From Salinibacterium sp. (GTDB taxonomy: Bacteria; Actinomycetota; Actinomycetes; Actinomycetales; Microbacteriaceae), in the NCBI GenBank assembly GCA_015234465.1, contig JADGNA010000004.1, forward strand, positions 1 through 47,079: a stretch of 47,079 nucleotides of DNA, given 5' to 3'. The position numbers and the translations under genes are program-made. Below are positions 34,888 to 43,009 of the stretch, one piece after another (position 1 is the stretch's first letter; each line of letters starts with the position of its first letter). Below the pieces are notes generated by a model. The model saw nothing but the letters and a program-made list of their open reading frames with translations. It searched no databases and was not told the DNA's origin.

Positions 34888-34914
34888 GCGATTCCTGCGC
34901 CCCTCAATTGACGG

Positions 34915-37611
34915 TCAGCTGTCCCGTAAGCGGGGGTGGGGCGCGTCGCGGCGGTGTGCGAATCTGCGCACGGCCTTCTCCGCCTCGACAATCACCAGCA
35001 CGGAGGACCCTACGGCGACACACGCGAGCCACTCGATTCCGCTCAGTGCCGTGACGCCCAGGATGCCGGCGCTCACCGGCCACGCTGTCGCAGCCCAGTG
35101 CACACCAAGCGCCCCGAGGGAGGTGAAGAGAAGAGGCTTGTTGTTGAGCAGCTTGAGCTGCAGCACCGACTTGTATTCGGCCCGCGAGCTGAACACCTGG
35201 AAGAAGTTGAACATCACGAACATGGTCAGTGCGAGGCTGCGTGCGTGGTCGAGGTCGTAGTCGAGCCTTAGGGCGACGATGAAGGTGAGGAGCACCCAGA
35301 GCGCCATCCAGAGCCCAGTGATGCCCGCCCTGAACCAGAGCGTGCGCGAGAGCAAGCCCTCGCGCTGGTCCCGCGGAGGTCGGTTGAGTTCGTCGCCCTC
35401 ACCCGGCTCGTAGGCGAGGGCGATGTCCTGCACGCCGTTCGTGACCACGTTCACCCAGAGCAGTTGCACGGGCAGGAACAGTAGGGGAGTGCCGGCGAAA
35501 ACGCTGAGCGCGACGGCCACGAGGGCAGCCGCGCCCGTCGAGAGCAAGAAGTAGGTGGCCTTGCGGATGGCGGAGAAGGTGACTCGGCCCTCCTTCACGG
35601 CGCTCACAATTGTGACGAAGTTGTCGTCGGTCAGCACGACGTCCGAAGCTTCACGAGCCACGTCGGTGCCGGACCGCCCCATGGCGACACCGATCGACGC
35701 AGCCTTGAGGGCGGGTGCATCGTTGACCCCGTCGCCCGTGACCGCCACGACGTTGCCCTCGCGCATCAGGCATTCGACGATCCGCAGCTTGTCCTGCGGC
35801 GACACGCGCGCGGCGACGCTCGTCTGGCGCAGCCGTGCGGTGAGGAGATCGTCGTCGAGTGTGGCCATCTCGGCGCCGGTGAGGGCCGCCTTGCGACTGT
35901 CCATCCCGAGTCTCTCGGCGATCGCCATGGCGGTGACGGGATGGTCGCCCGTGATCATCATGACCTTGAGCCCGGCCCGTCGGCACGCCTCGATCGCCTC
36001 AGCAACCCCCTCACGAGGCGGATCGGTGAGACCCTCGAGGCCGGCGAAAATGAGGCCCGCGGGGGCTGCCAGGGCGTCGCCGATCTCTTCGTCGGCATCC
36101 AGCATGCGCGAGCCCGTCGCGATCACGCGGAGGCCCTCCCGCCCCAACTGCTCATTGGCGGCGTGCACCAGTTCGCGGTCGATGGGCACGTTGCCGTCCG
36201 GTGTCGCTATGGCAACGGATGCCTCGAGCACCGTTTCTGGCGAGCCCTTCACATAGAGGGTGCGTCGTCCTTCCGCGTCGACATGCACGGTCTGCGAGCA
36301 GCGCAACTCTGGTTCGTACGGTTGGTGGGCAAGCGCCTCCCTCGAACGCTCCTCGTGCGTGACCGCCGCACACCGCACCGCGATTCTCGCCATCGCGGCG
36401 TCGACGGCGTCGCCCGTGTACTCGTCCTCTGAGCCCGACAAGAGTGTCGCTTCATTTGTGAGGGCTCCGATGCGCAGCACCTCGGTGACGAGGGCTCCGT
36501 GCTGACGCTCGTGCGCCCCGGGGCCGGTGAGATCGACTTCGCCGGCGACGGTCCAGACCCGTTCCACGGTCAGACGGTTCTCGGTGAGCGTGCCGGTCTT
36601 GTCGGAGCCGATGACATTCGTCGAGCCGAGCGTCTCGACCGCCGGCAGCGTGCGGATGATCGCGTTGCGGCGGGCCATCCGTGAGACCCCGAAGCTCATC
36701 GCCACAGTCAGGACGATGGGGAGGGACTCTGGAATGGTCGCGACCGCGAGCCCGACCGCCGTGCGGAACATCGTTGCGAGGTCGTTGCCGAGCACGAGGC
36801 CCGCGATGAAAACAAAGACCACGCCGGCGAGCACGATGAGCCCGATGCGTCGCTCGAGCGTGTGCGTCAACTGTTGGAGGGGCGTCACGGTCGATGGGCG
36901 CTGCACGAGCGCGTTGATCCGGCCGAGCGCCGTGCGGGCGCCTGTCTCGACCGCGACTCCACGGCCGCGGCCGGTAGAGACGAAGGTTCCCGCGAAGGCG
37001 ATGTTGCCCGCCTCCTGTGCGGGCGTGCCTTCGGGGAGCGACTCCCCGTGTTTTGCGACCGTGAAGGACTCGCCCGTGAGCATCGACTCGTCGACCTGCA
37101 GCGCATTGGCGGCGACGAGGCGCACGTCGGCGGGCACCCGTTCCCCGCTCTCGAGAAGCACGATGTCGCCAGGCACGACGTCCCGCGTGTCGATGACGGT
37201 TTCGCTTCCATCCCGCAGCACACGGCACCGGGGAGTCGTCATTGACTGGAGCGCGCGGACATCCTTCTCCGCCTTGCGTTCCTGAGTGAAACCGAGCGCA
37301 GCGTTGAGCGTGAGGATGAGGAGGATCGCAATGGCGTCGACCCAGTGCTGCTGCAGCAGGGTGACGACCGCGGCGAGCGCCAGGATGCCGACGATGGGGC
37401 TTGCGAACTGCCGCGCGAGCACACGCCACCACGGAGCCGCAGGGCTGAAGGCGAGCTCATTGGCACCTACAGCAGCCAGCCGGGTGCGTGCCTCCTCGCT
37501 CGTGAGCCCCTCAGGTCGAGACTGCGCCTGCTTGAACACCGCGGTCGGATCGAAAGTGTGCCACTCGAGGCGCGGCTCCGGTGTGGCATTTCCAGCGCGT
37601 GCCCTCTCCAT
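34915..37611 (-). CDS. P2-type cation-transporting ATPase
   Basis: An 898-residue cation pump. It has the N-terminal cation ATPase domain, actuator TGES, phosphorylated Asp337 in SDKTGTLTEN, KGSPE in the nucleotide domain, MITGDHPVTAMAIAERLG and the hinge VTGDGVNDAPALK. M4 carries PESLP (Ca pumps usually have PEGLP) and M6 carries NVVTNGVQDIALAYEP, so the ion is uncertain: Ca2+, Na+ or another cation. About ten membrane helices are expected. The ATG at 37611 has TAGCGT 8 nt upstream. It diverges from the alcohol dehydrogenase gene. Confidence 0.9.
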   Translation of the reverse strand: MERARAGNATPEPRLEWHTFDPTAVFKQAQSRPEGLTSEEARTRLAAVGANELAFSPAAPWWRVLARQFASPIVGILALAAVVTLLQQHWVDAIAILLILTLNAALGFTQERKAEKDVRALQSMTTPRCRVLRDGSETVIDTRDVVPGDIVLLESGERVPADVRLVAANALQVDESMLTGESFTVAKHGESLPEGTPAQEAGNIAFAGTFVSTGRGRGVAVETGARTALGRINALVQRPSTVTPLQQLTHTLERRIGLIVLAGVVFVFIAGLVLGNDLATMFRTAVGLAVATIPESLPIVLTVAMSFGVSRMARRNAIIRTLPAVETLGSTNVIGSDKTGTLTENRLTVERVWTVAGEVDLTGPGAHERQHGALVTEVLRIGALTNEATLLSGSEDEYTGDAVDAAMARIAVRCAAVTHEERSREALAHQPYEPELRCSQTVHVDAEGRRTLYVKGSPETVLEASVAIATPDGNVPIDRELVHAANEQLGREGLRVIATGSRMLDADEEIGDALAAPAGLIFAGLEGLTDPPREGVAEAIEACRRAGLKVMMITGDHPVTAMAIAERLGMDSRKAALTGAEMATLDDDLLTARLRQTSVAARVSPQDKLRIVECLMREGNVVAVTGDGVNDAPALKAASIGVAMGRSGTDVAREASDVVLTDDNFVTIVSAVKEGRVTFSAIRKATYFLLSTGAAALVAVALSVFAGTPLLFLPVQLLWVNVVTNGVQDIALAYEPGEGDELNRPPRDQREGLLSRTLWFRAGITGLWMALWVLLTFIVALRLDYDLDHARSLALTMFVMFNFFQVFSSRAEYKSVLQLKLLNNKPLLFTSLGALGVHWAATAWPVSAGILGVTALSGIEWLACVAVGSSVLVIVEAEKAVRRFAHRRDAPHPRLRDS

Positions 37612-37619
37612 AGCGCCCT

Positions 37620-37625
37620 ACGCTA
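37620..37625 (-). promoter_or_regulatory. -10 box of P-type ATPase gene
   Basis: TAGCGT on the minus strand ends 8 nt before ATG 37611. Confidence 0.4.
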
Positions 37626-37711
37626 TCCCGCCGAGGAACGGAGCATCCGGCCACCCCCGCGAGCAACCGCCCCGTGTTCCGGGGAGTTCTCCGTGAAAGC
37701 TCCGCGCAGGG

Positions 37712-37740
37712 TGACCGGCCAGAGACGGTCGACCTACCGT
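37712..37740 (+). promoter_or_regulatory. Alcohol dehydrogenase promoter candidate
   Basis: TGACCG (37712-37717) and TACCGT (37735-37740) are separated by 17 nt. They would give a leader of about 35 nt with GGAAGGG as SD. Confidence 0.4.
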
Positions 37741-37780
37741 GTGCCGCACCGAAACGTCTCCAAGCGGAAGGGCACGAACC

Positions 37781-38914
37781 ATGAGAGCTGTCGTCTTCAA
37801 CGGACCGTATGACGTGAGCGTCGAGAACGTCGATGACCCGAAGATCGAGGCGCCGAGCGACGCGATCATCCGCATCACGACCGCGAACATCTGCGGCTCC
37901 GACCTGCACCCCTACGAGGGCAGGGCCGACATGGACGCAGGCATGGTCATCGGGCACGAGAACATGGGGATCGTCGAGGAGGTCGGCCCCGGGGTAGACC
38001 GCATCAAGGTCGGCGATCGCGTATCGGTGCCCTTCAACCTCGCGTGCGGAACCTGCCGCAACTGCAACGACGGCTACACCTCCGCCTGCCTACGCGCGAA
38101 CCCCTCTGGCATGCCCGGCGCTGGCTACGGCTACCCCATGATGGGCCCGTACTGGGGCGGGCAAGCGGAGTTGCTCCGCGTGCCCTGGGCCGACTTCAAC
38201 CTGCTCACGCTGCCCTCGGGCGACGAATGGGAGCAGGACTTCACGATGCTCTCCGACATCTTCCCCACCGGGTATCACGCGACCGAGCTGGCGCAGGTCA
38301 CGCCCGGCAAGTCCGTCGTGATCTTCGGCGCCGGACCCGTCGGCCTCATGGCGGCGCACAGTGCTGCCATCCGTGGCGCCTCCCAGATCTTCGTCGTCGA
38401 CAAGGAACCCGACCGACTGGCTCTCGCCGAGCAGTTCGGCGCGACCGCGATCGACTTCTCGAAGACCGATGTCGAAGCGGTGGTCATGGATGCCACGGAC
38501 GGCATGGGTGCCGACTGCGGTGTCGAGGCGGTCGGGTACCAGGCCCACGATGCGACGGGGGAGGAGCACCCCGAGATGGTGCTCGACAATCTCGTGAAGG
38601 TCGTGCGGGCGACCGGCAGCCTCGGCGTGGTCGGCGTGTACGTGCCGGAGGACCCCGGGGCGGCGACGGAGAACGCCAAGGAGGGGCGGATCGCCTTCAA
38701 CTACGGAGAGGCGTTCACGAAGGGCCTCTCGATCGCTGGCGGCCAGTGCCCCGTGAAGAAGTACAACCGCTATCTTCGCGACCTCATCATCCAGGGCCGG
38801 GCCACGCCGTCCCAGATCGTCTCCCATGAACTCTCGCTCGAGGAAGCGCCCGGCGCCTACAAGAGCTTCGACAGTCGCGAGGACGGCTGGACGAAGGTGA
38901 TCCTGCACCCCTAG
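37781..38914 (+). CDS. Zinc-dependent alcohol/formaldehyde dehydrogenase
   Basis: A 377-residue medium-chain dehydrogenase. Catalytic zinc ligands are in ANICGSDLHPYEGR and VIGHENMGIVEEVG. The structural zinc lobe CGTCRNCNDGYTSAC is intact, and the NAD loop is VIFGAGPVGLMAAH. The FNLACGTCRNC stretch and the long C-terminal region resemble glutathione-independent formaldehyde dehydrogenases, but substrate range in this group is broad. GGAAGGG precedes ATG 37781. The gene is monocistronic; a hairpin follows. Confidence 0.87.
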   Translation: MRAVVFNGPYDVSVENVDDPKIEAPSDAIIRITTANICGSDLHPYEGRADMDAGMVIGHENMGIVEEVGPGVDRIKVGDRVSVPFNLACGTCRNCNDGYTSACLRANPSGMPGAGYGYPMMGPYWGGQAELLRVPWADFNLLTLPSGDEWEQDFTMLSDIFPTGYHATELAQVTPGKSVVIFGAGPVGLMAAHSAAIRGASQIFVVDKEPDRLALAEQFGATAIDFSKTDVEAVVMDATDGMGADCGVEAVGYQAHDATGEEHPEMVLDNLVKVVRATGSLGVVGVYVPEDPGAATENAKEGRIAFNYGEAFTKGLSIAGGQCPVKKYNRYLRDLIIQGRATPSQIVSHELSLEEAPGAYKSFDSREDGWTKVILHP

Positions 38915-38932
38915 GGCGGTTCGGACCGGGCG

Positions 38933-38957
38933 GGGCCAGCACCTGTGGCGCTGGCCC
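38933..38957 (+). terminator. Terminator after alcohol dehydrogenase
   Basis: GGGCCAGC (38933-38940) pairs with GCTGGCCC (38950-38957) around a 9-nt loop. It ends just upstream of the -10 box of the next gene. Confidence 0.55.
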
Positions 38958-38966
38958 GCTCAGGCA

Positions 38967-38972
38967 TACCCT
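38967..38972 (+). promoter_or_regulatory. -10 box of PAP2-DAGK gene
   Basis: TACCCT ends 6 nt before ATG 38979; this argues for that ATG over GTG 38973. Confidence 0.45.
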
Positions 38973-38978
38973 GTGCGC

Positions 38979-40571
38979 ATGAGCCGCCCCCTGCATCCGC
39001 TTGCCTCGCTCCGCCGCTTGAGGGTCATGCCGCGCTGGGTGCGGCGAATGGATGCCCGCGTCTCGCGTGCCGTCAACGGGCACCGTCACCTGCCCGCACT
39101 CGACCGCGGCCTCGCGCGGCTGTCGCGCAGCGCTGACCGCAGTCGGCTCTGGCTTTTCATCGCCCTCGCCCTCTACGTCTCGGGCGGCGCCAGGCGCCGT
39201 GCGGCAGTGCGGGGCGCGGCATCCATCGTCGTCGGCAGCGCACTCGCGAACCTGGTCGGCAAACGCATCTTCGGCGGCGACCGCCCGTTGCTCAAGGATG
39301 TGCCGTTGCCGCGCCGACTCAAGAAGACGCCCACCTCGGGGTCGTTCCCCTCGGGGCATTCGGCTTCGGCGGCAGCCTTCGTGACGGGCGTCGCGCTCGA
39401 GCACCCTCGCGCGGGCGCCGCGATTGCGCCGCTCAGCGCAGCGGTCGCCTACTCGCGACTCCACGTCGGTGCGCACTGGCTCTCCGATGTGCTCGGGGGC
39501 GCCCTGCTCGGGTCTGCCGTCGCGGTGGCGGGACGGATGCTCGTGCCCGCGCATCCCCGACCGGATCTCGAGCCCTCAGCCCCCGCCGTCGCGCTTCCGG
39601 CCCTGCCTGACGGATCAGGAGCCTTCATCGTCGTGAACCCGGCGTCTGGCATCGACCCGCGGCGCCCTGACCCCGTCGAGTTGATCAGGGAGGCACTTCC
39701 CGGGGCGAGGATCCACCCGCTGGCGGAGGGCGACGACCTGGCCGAAGTCGTGGGGGCCGCACTCGAGTTGACTCCGCCGCCGCGTGTGCTCGGAGTGTGC
39801 GGTGGCGACGGCTCGGTCTCCGCGGTCGCCGACGCCGCCCGTCGTGCGGGGCTGCCGTTCCTCGTGCTGCCCGGCGGCACCTTCAACCACTTTGCCCGCA
39901 CCGCCGGCGTCCCAGACGTCCAGGCGGGCATCGACGCACTTCGTACCGGGTCCGGACGGCGAGTGGATGTCGCGGAACTGTCGCTCGACGGCGACTCGCC
40001 CTTCACCGTGCTCAACGTGGCATCCGTCGGCGTCTACCCGGCCTTCGTGGCCGAACGGGAAACGATGCAGTCACGCCTCGGCAAACCAGTCGCGGCCGTC
40101 ATCTCGGCCTTCAGGGTGCTTGCGCGCGCCGAGACGATCGACGTGACCATCGACGGTCGACGGGCCCGCGTGTGGTCGGTCGCGGTCGCGGCGGGGGAGA
40201 ACTCCTCGGCGTCGATGGTGCCCCTGCAACGGCGCAGCCTTGATGATGCGACCCTCGACGTGCGCGTGCTGCACGCCTTCGGCCGGATGCCACGCCTCCG
40301 CGGACTGGTCGCGCTTGCATTCGGCCAGCGCGCATCCGCTCTGCTCGACAGGCTGCCGCTGCGTGCGGAGCTCGCGACGATCGAATCGTTCACGGCGAAG
40401 CGGGTGAGCATCGGGGTGCACCGGCGCGGGGATGAGACCCCCGAGTTCGGGCACGACGGCGAGGTGTCGACGAGCGCCACGCCCAGCGGGGACGGCACTT
40501 CGACCGCGGTTGTCTCGATCGTGCCGAGGGGTCTCGACGTCTATAGCGTGGGGCCGGCCGCGGCGCGCTGA
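38979..40571 (+). CDS. PAP2 phosphatase-diacylglycerol kinase fusion
   Basis: A 530-residue two-domain protein. Residues about 45-190 form a PAP2 lipid phosphatase, with motifs KRIFGGDRP, SFPSGHSASAAAF and SRLHVGAHWLSDVLGG between hydrophobic helices. Residues about 205-525 form a DAGK/LCB5-like lipid kinase, with FIVVNPASG, VCGGDGSVSAVADAA and VLPGGTFNHFART. The first removes a phosphate from a lipid phosphate and the second adds one to diacylglycerol or sphingoid-type lipids, so the fusion may remodel undecaprenyl or phosphatidic pools at the membrane. Such fusions occur in Actinobacteria; the substrate is unproven. Confidence 0.87.
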   Translation: MSRPLHPLASLRRLRVMPRWVRRMDARVSRAVNGHRHLPALDRGLARLSRSADRSRLWLFIALALYVSGGARRRAAVRGAASIVVGSALANLVGKRIFGGDRPLLKDVPLPRRLKKTPTSGSFPSGHSASAAAFVTGVALEHPRAGAAIAPLSAAVAYSRLHVGAHWLSDVLGGALLGSAVAVAGRMLVPAHPRPDLEPSAPAVALPALPDGSGAFIVVNPASGIDPRRPDPVELIREALPGARIHPLAEGDDLAEVVGAALELTPPPRVLGVCGGDGSVSAVADAARRAGLPFLVLPGGTFNHFARTAGVPDVQAGIDALRTGSGRRVDVAELSLDGDSPFTVLNVASVGVYPAFVAERETMQSRLGKPVAAVISAFRVLARAETIDVTIDGRRARVWSVAVAAGENSSASMVPLQRRSLDDATLDVRVLHAFGRMPRLRGLVALAFGQRASALLDRLPLRAELATIESFTAKRVSIGVHRRGDETPEFGHDGEVSTSATPSGDGTSTAVVSIVPRGLDVYSVGPAAAR

Positions 40572-40604
40572 GGGGCAGGGGGAGCGTTCTGCTCACATGT
40601 GCCG

Positions 40605-40610
40605 TAGCGT
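40605..40610 (+). promoter_or_regulatory. -10 box of rsbQ
   Basis: TAGCGT ends 8 nt before GTG 40619. Confidence 0.4.
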
Positions 40611-40618
40611 GGGGGATT

Positions 40619-41437
40619 GTGTCGTCTCAATTAGCTCAGATTTCCAAAGTGGCTCGGCGCAACAACGTGAATGTCAGCGGCAATCCGAATGGGCGGACCG
40701 TCCTCTTCTCCCACGGCTTCGGCTGCAATCAAGACGTCTGGCGCCACGTGACGCCCGCATTCCTCGAGGAGTACCGGGTCGTGCTCTTCGACCTGACGGG
40801 GGCCGGTGCATCCGACCTCGCGGCGTACGACCGCGCGAAGTACGACTCGCTCGACGGCTACGCGGATGACGTCATCGAGATCCTGAAAGAACTTGACGCA
40901 AAGGACGCGATCTTCGTCGGCCACTCGGTCAGTTCGATGATCGGGGTGCTCGCCGCCAACCGCGACCCGTCCCGCGTGGGCACCCTCGTGCTGGTGGGGC
41001 CCTCGGCACGCTACATCAACGACGGCGACTACGTCGGTGGCTTCGAGGAGGCCGACATCATGGCGCTCCTCGATGACCTGGATGCGAACTACCTGGGATG
41101 GTCGTCGGCGATGGCTCCCGCGATCATGGGCAACCCTGACCGGCCCGAGCTGGGTGAGGAGCTGACCGGCAACTTCTGCAGCACGGACCCGGAGATCGCG
41201 CGGCACTTCGCGCGGGTCACGTTCCTGTCAGACAACCGGCGCGACCTCGGCGAGGTGAGCGTGCCAACCCTCGTGCTGCAGTGCAGCGAAGACCTCATCG
41301 CCCCTGCCACGGCGGGATGCTACGTGCACGAGCACATCCCTGACAGCACCTTCGTGAACCTGAGTGCCACCGGCCACATCCCCAACCTGTCGAACCCTGC
41401 CGAGCTGAGCGAAGCGATCCTGGGGTTCCTGCGATGA
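40619..41437 (+). CDS. rsbQ: RsbQ-like alpha/beta hydrolase (sensor partner)
   Basis: A 272-residue protein very close in layout to Bacillus RsbQ. Shared stretches as I know them include RNNVNVSGNPNG, HGFGCNQDVWRHVTPAF, YDSLDGYADDVIEIL, VGHSVSSMIG, GGFEEADIMALL, FCSTDPEIARHFA and LVLQCSEDLIAPAT. The triad is Ser103, Asp225 and His253. RsbQ works with a PAS-domain partner to sense energy stress, probably by acting on or delivering a small hydrophobic ligand; plant KAI2/D14 receptors have the same fold. The stop overlaps the PAS gene start by 4 nt (ATGA). Confidence 0.93.
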   Translation: MSSQLAQISKVARRNNVNVSGNPNGRTVLFSHGFGCNQDVWRHVTPAFLEEYRVVLFDLTGAGASDLAAYDRAKYDSLDGYADDVIEILKELDAKDAIFVGHSVSSMIGVLAANRDPSRVGTLVLVGPSARYINDGDYVGGFEEADIMALLDDLDANYLGWSSAMAPAIMGNPDRPELGEELTGNFCSTDPEIARHFARVTFLSDNRRDLGEVSVPTLVLQCSEDLIAPATAGCYVHEHIPDSTFVNLSATGHIPNLSNPAELSEAILGFLR

Positions 41438-42867
41438 GCGACGCCCCGGGCCGCTCGACGAACAACGACATCGAGGCATCGCTGGAAGACCTCTACGAGC
41501 ACGCGCCGTGCGGGTTCTTCTCTACGACCCTCGACGGCATGATCGTGCGTGTCAACGAGACCTTCGTCTCGATGAGTGGGCGCAGCCGCGAGCAGCTTCT
41601 CGGCGCGCAGGTGCTGTCGATCCTGACGCCCGGTGGGCAGCTCTTCTACGAGTCGCGCTACATCCCCGTGCTCCATCTCCAGGGCGAGGCCCAGGAGGTC
41701 GCTCTCACCCTTCAGACCGCGTCAGGCGCGGAGCGTCCCGTGCTGGTCAACGGGGTCGTGGTCGATGATGCGCAGGGGCGCCCCACCGCGATCCGCACCG
41801 CCGTCTTCCCCTACATCGGCCGCAAGGAGTACGAGCGGGAGCTGCTTGAGGCTCGTCGGGCGGCCGAGGCATCCGAGTCGCGACTGCAGGTGCTGCACGG
41901 AGCATCCGAACGCTTCAGTGCCGCCGACTCCGAGGAGCAGCTCGCGAGCGAGCTCGCCGAGTGCGCCCGTGGCGCGTTCACCGCTCCGGATGCGAGCGTC
42001 TATTTCGCGGACGAGTCGGGCACGCTGGCACTTGCCGCTGGCAGCTCACCGCTCGCAGCCGCACTACTGGAGGCAGAGGGTCCGATCGAGAGGTCCATTT
42101 CGGGCGAGCGAGTCGTATCGGTGAACGAAGCGGATGCCGACGCCGAGCACCCAGCGAGCCTCCTGGAATCGATGCGCAGCGCGAGGGTCGAAACGGTCGT
42201 CGTCGTTCCCATCGCGGAACCCCAGAAGCGGTTCGGAGCGCTCGTGCTGTGCTTCCGCCGGGCCCGCCGATTCGACTCCCACGATGAAGACCTGGGAATG
42301 ACCTTGGCCCGGCAAGCGGCTGAGGTGCTCGCGCGACTCCGCGCTGAGGGCGTGCTGGAGCGGCTCGCTCTGTATGACGACGTCACGGGCCTTCCCACTC
42401 GACGTGTGGTCGTTGCTCGCGCCAATGAGGCGATCGACGAGGCGCACTCCGACTCGACGCCCATGGCCATCGTCACGGTCGTGATCGACGGGTTCAAGGA
42501 GATCAGCAACACCTTCGGCCGCGTCGCTGCCGAAGATGCGCTGTCGGAGGTCGGCACACGCATCAGCGAGGCTGCGCCCGACTCAGAAATGGTGGGGCGC
42601 ACGAACACGAATGAGTTCGTTGTCGTCTGCCCTGGCACGGATGCGGCGGGCGTCGAGTCGTTTGCCGACGAGCTCCTCGCCGCACTGGACCAGCCCCTGA
42701 GCGCGGGGGATGGCAGCGCGAGGGTCACGAGTACGATCGGTGCCGCGCTCTACCCGGGTGCCGGCGCGCGGCCCTCGGCGCAGGCTCTGTTCGAAAGCGC
42801 GGGGGAGGCCGTGTACCGTGCTCGAGCGCTGGGCACGACGAGAGCAGCGTTCACACCCGTCGACTAG
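41434..42867 (+). CDS. RsbP-type PAS + GAF + degenerate GGDEF signalling protein
   Basis: A 477-residue cytoplasmic protein. Residues about 20-140 form a PAS domain resembling that of Bacillus RsbP (HAPCGFFSTTLDG, GGQLFYESRYIPVLHL, ERPVLVNGVV and RKEYERELLEARR). A GAF domain follows at about 150-305. Residues about 310-472 form a GGDEF domain that keeps DDVTGLPTR but has N391-T-N-E-F395 in place of GGDEF and no RxxD inhibitory site, so it is unlikely to make c-di-GMP. There is no PP2C phosphatase. Coupled to rsbQ, it is the expected receiver of the RsbQ signal; the output is unknown. Confidence 0.85.
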   Translation: MSDAPGRSTNNDIEASLEDLYEHAPCGFFSTTLDGMIVRVNETFVSMSGRSREQLLGAQVLSILTPGGQLFYESRYIPVLHLQGEAQEVALTLQTASGAERPVLVNGVVVDDAQGRPTAIRTAVFPYIGRKEYERELLEARRAAEASESRLQVLHGASERFSAADSEEQLASELAECARGAFTAPDASVYFADESGTLALAAGSSPLAAALLEAEGPIERSISGERVVSVNEADADAEHPASLLESMRSARVETVVVVPIAEPQKRFGALVLCFRRARRFDSHDEDLGMTLARQAAEVLARLRAEGVLERLALYDDVTGLPTRRVVVARANEAIDEAHSDSTPMAIVTVVIDGFKEISNTFGRVAAEDALSEVGTRISEAAPDSEMVGRTNTNEFVVVCPGTDAAGVESFADELLAALDQPLSAGDGSARVTSTIGAALYPGAGARPSAQALFESAGEAVYRARALGTTRAAFTPVD

Positions 42868-42913
42868 GGCGTCGCGGCTTGGCGCCGGCGTGGTCGCTGC
42901 CAACACCTCCCGT

Positions 42914-42934
42914 CTACCCCAGAACTCGGGGTAG
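42914..42934 (+). terminator. Hairpin after the PAS-GAF-GGDEF gene
   Basis: CTACCCC (42914-42920) pairs with GGGGTAG (42928-42934) around a 7-nt loop. It has no T-run, so it is a possible terminator in the 142-nt gap. Confidence 0.5.
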
Positions 42935-43009
42935 CCGAGACCGCTATTGCCGCCGAGACGCACTCGGATCGGCCCTGGCTCTCCAATAACCTTGCCCTAC
43001 GTGTCATAG

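Noticed and set aside
41434-42867. Active diguanylate cyclase
   Set aside because: The signature reads NTNEF and the I-site is missing, so cyclase activity is unlikely.
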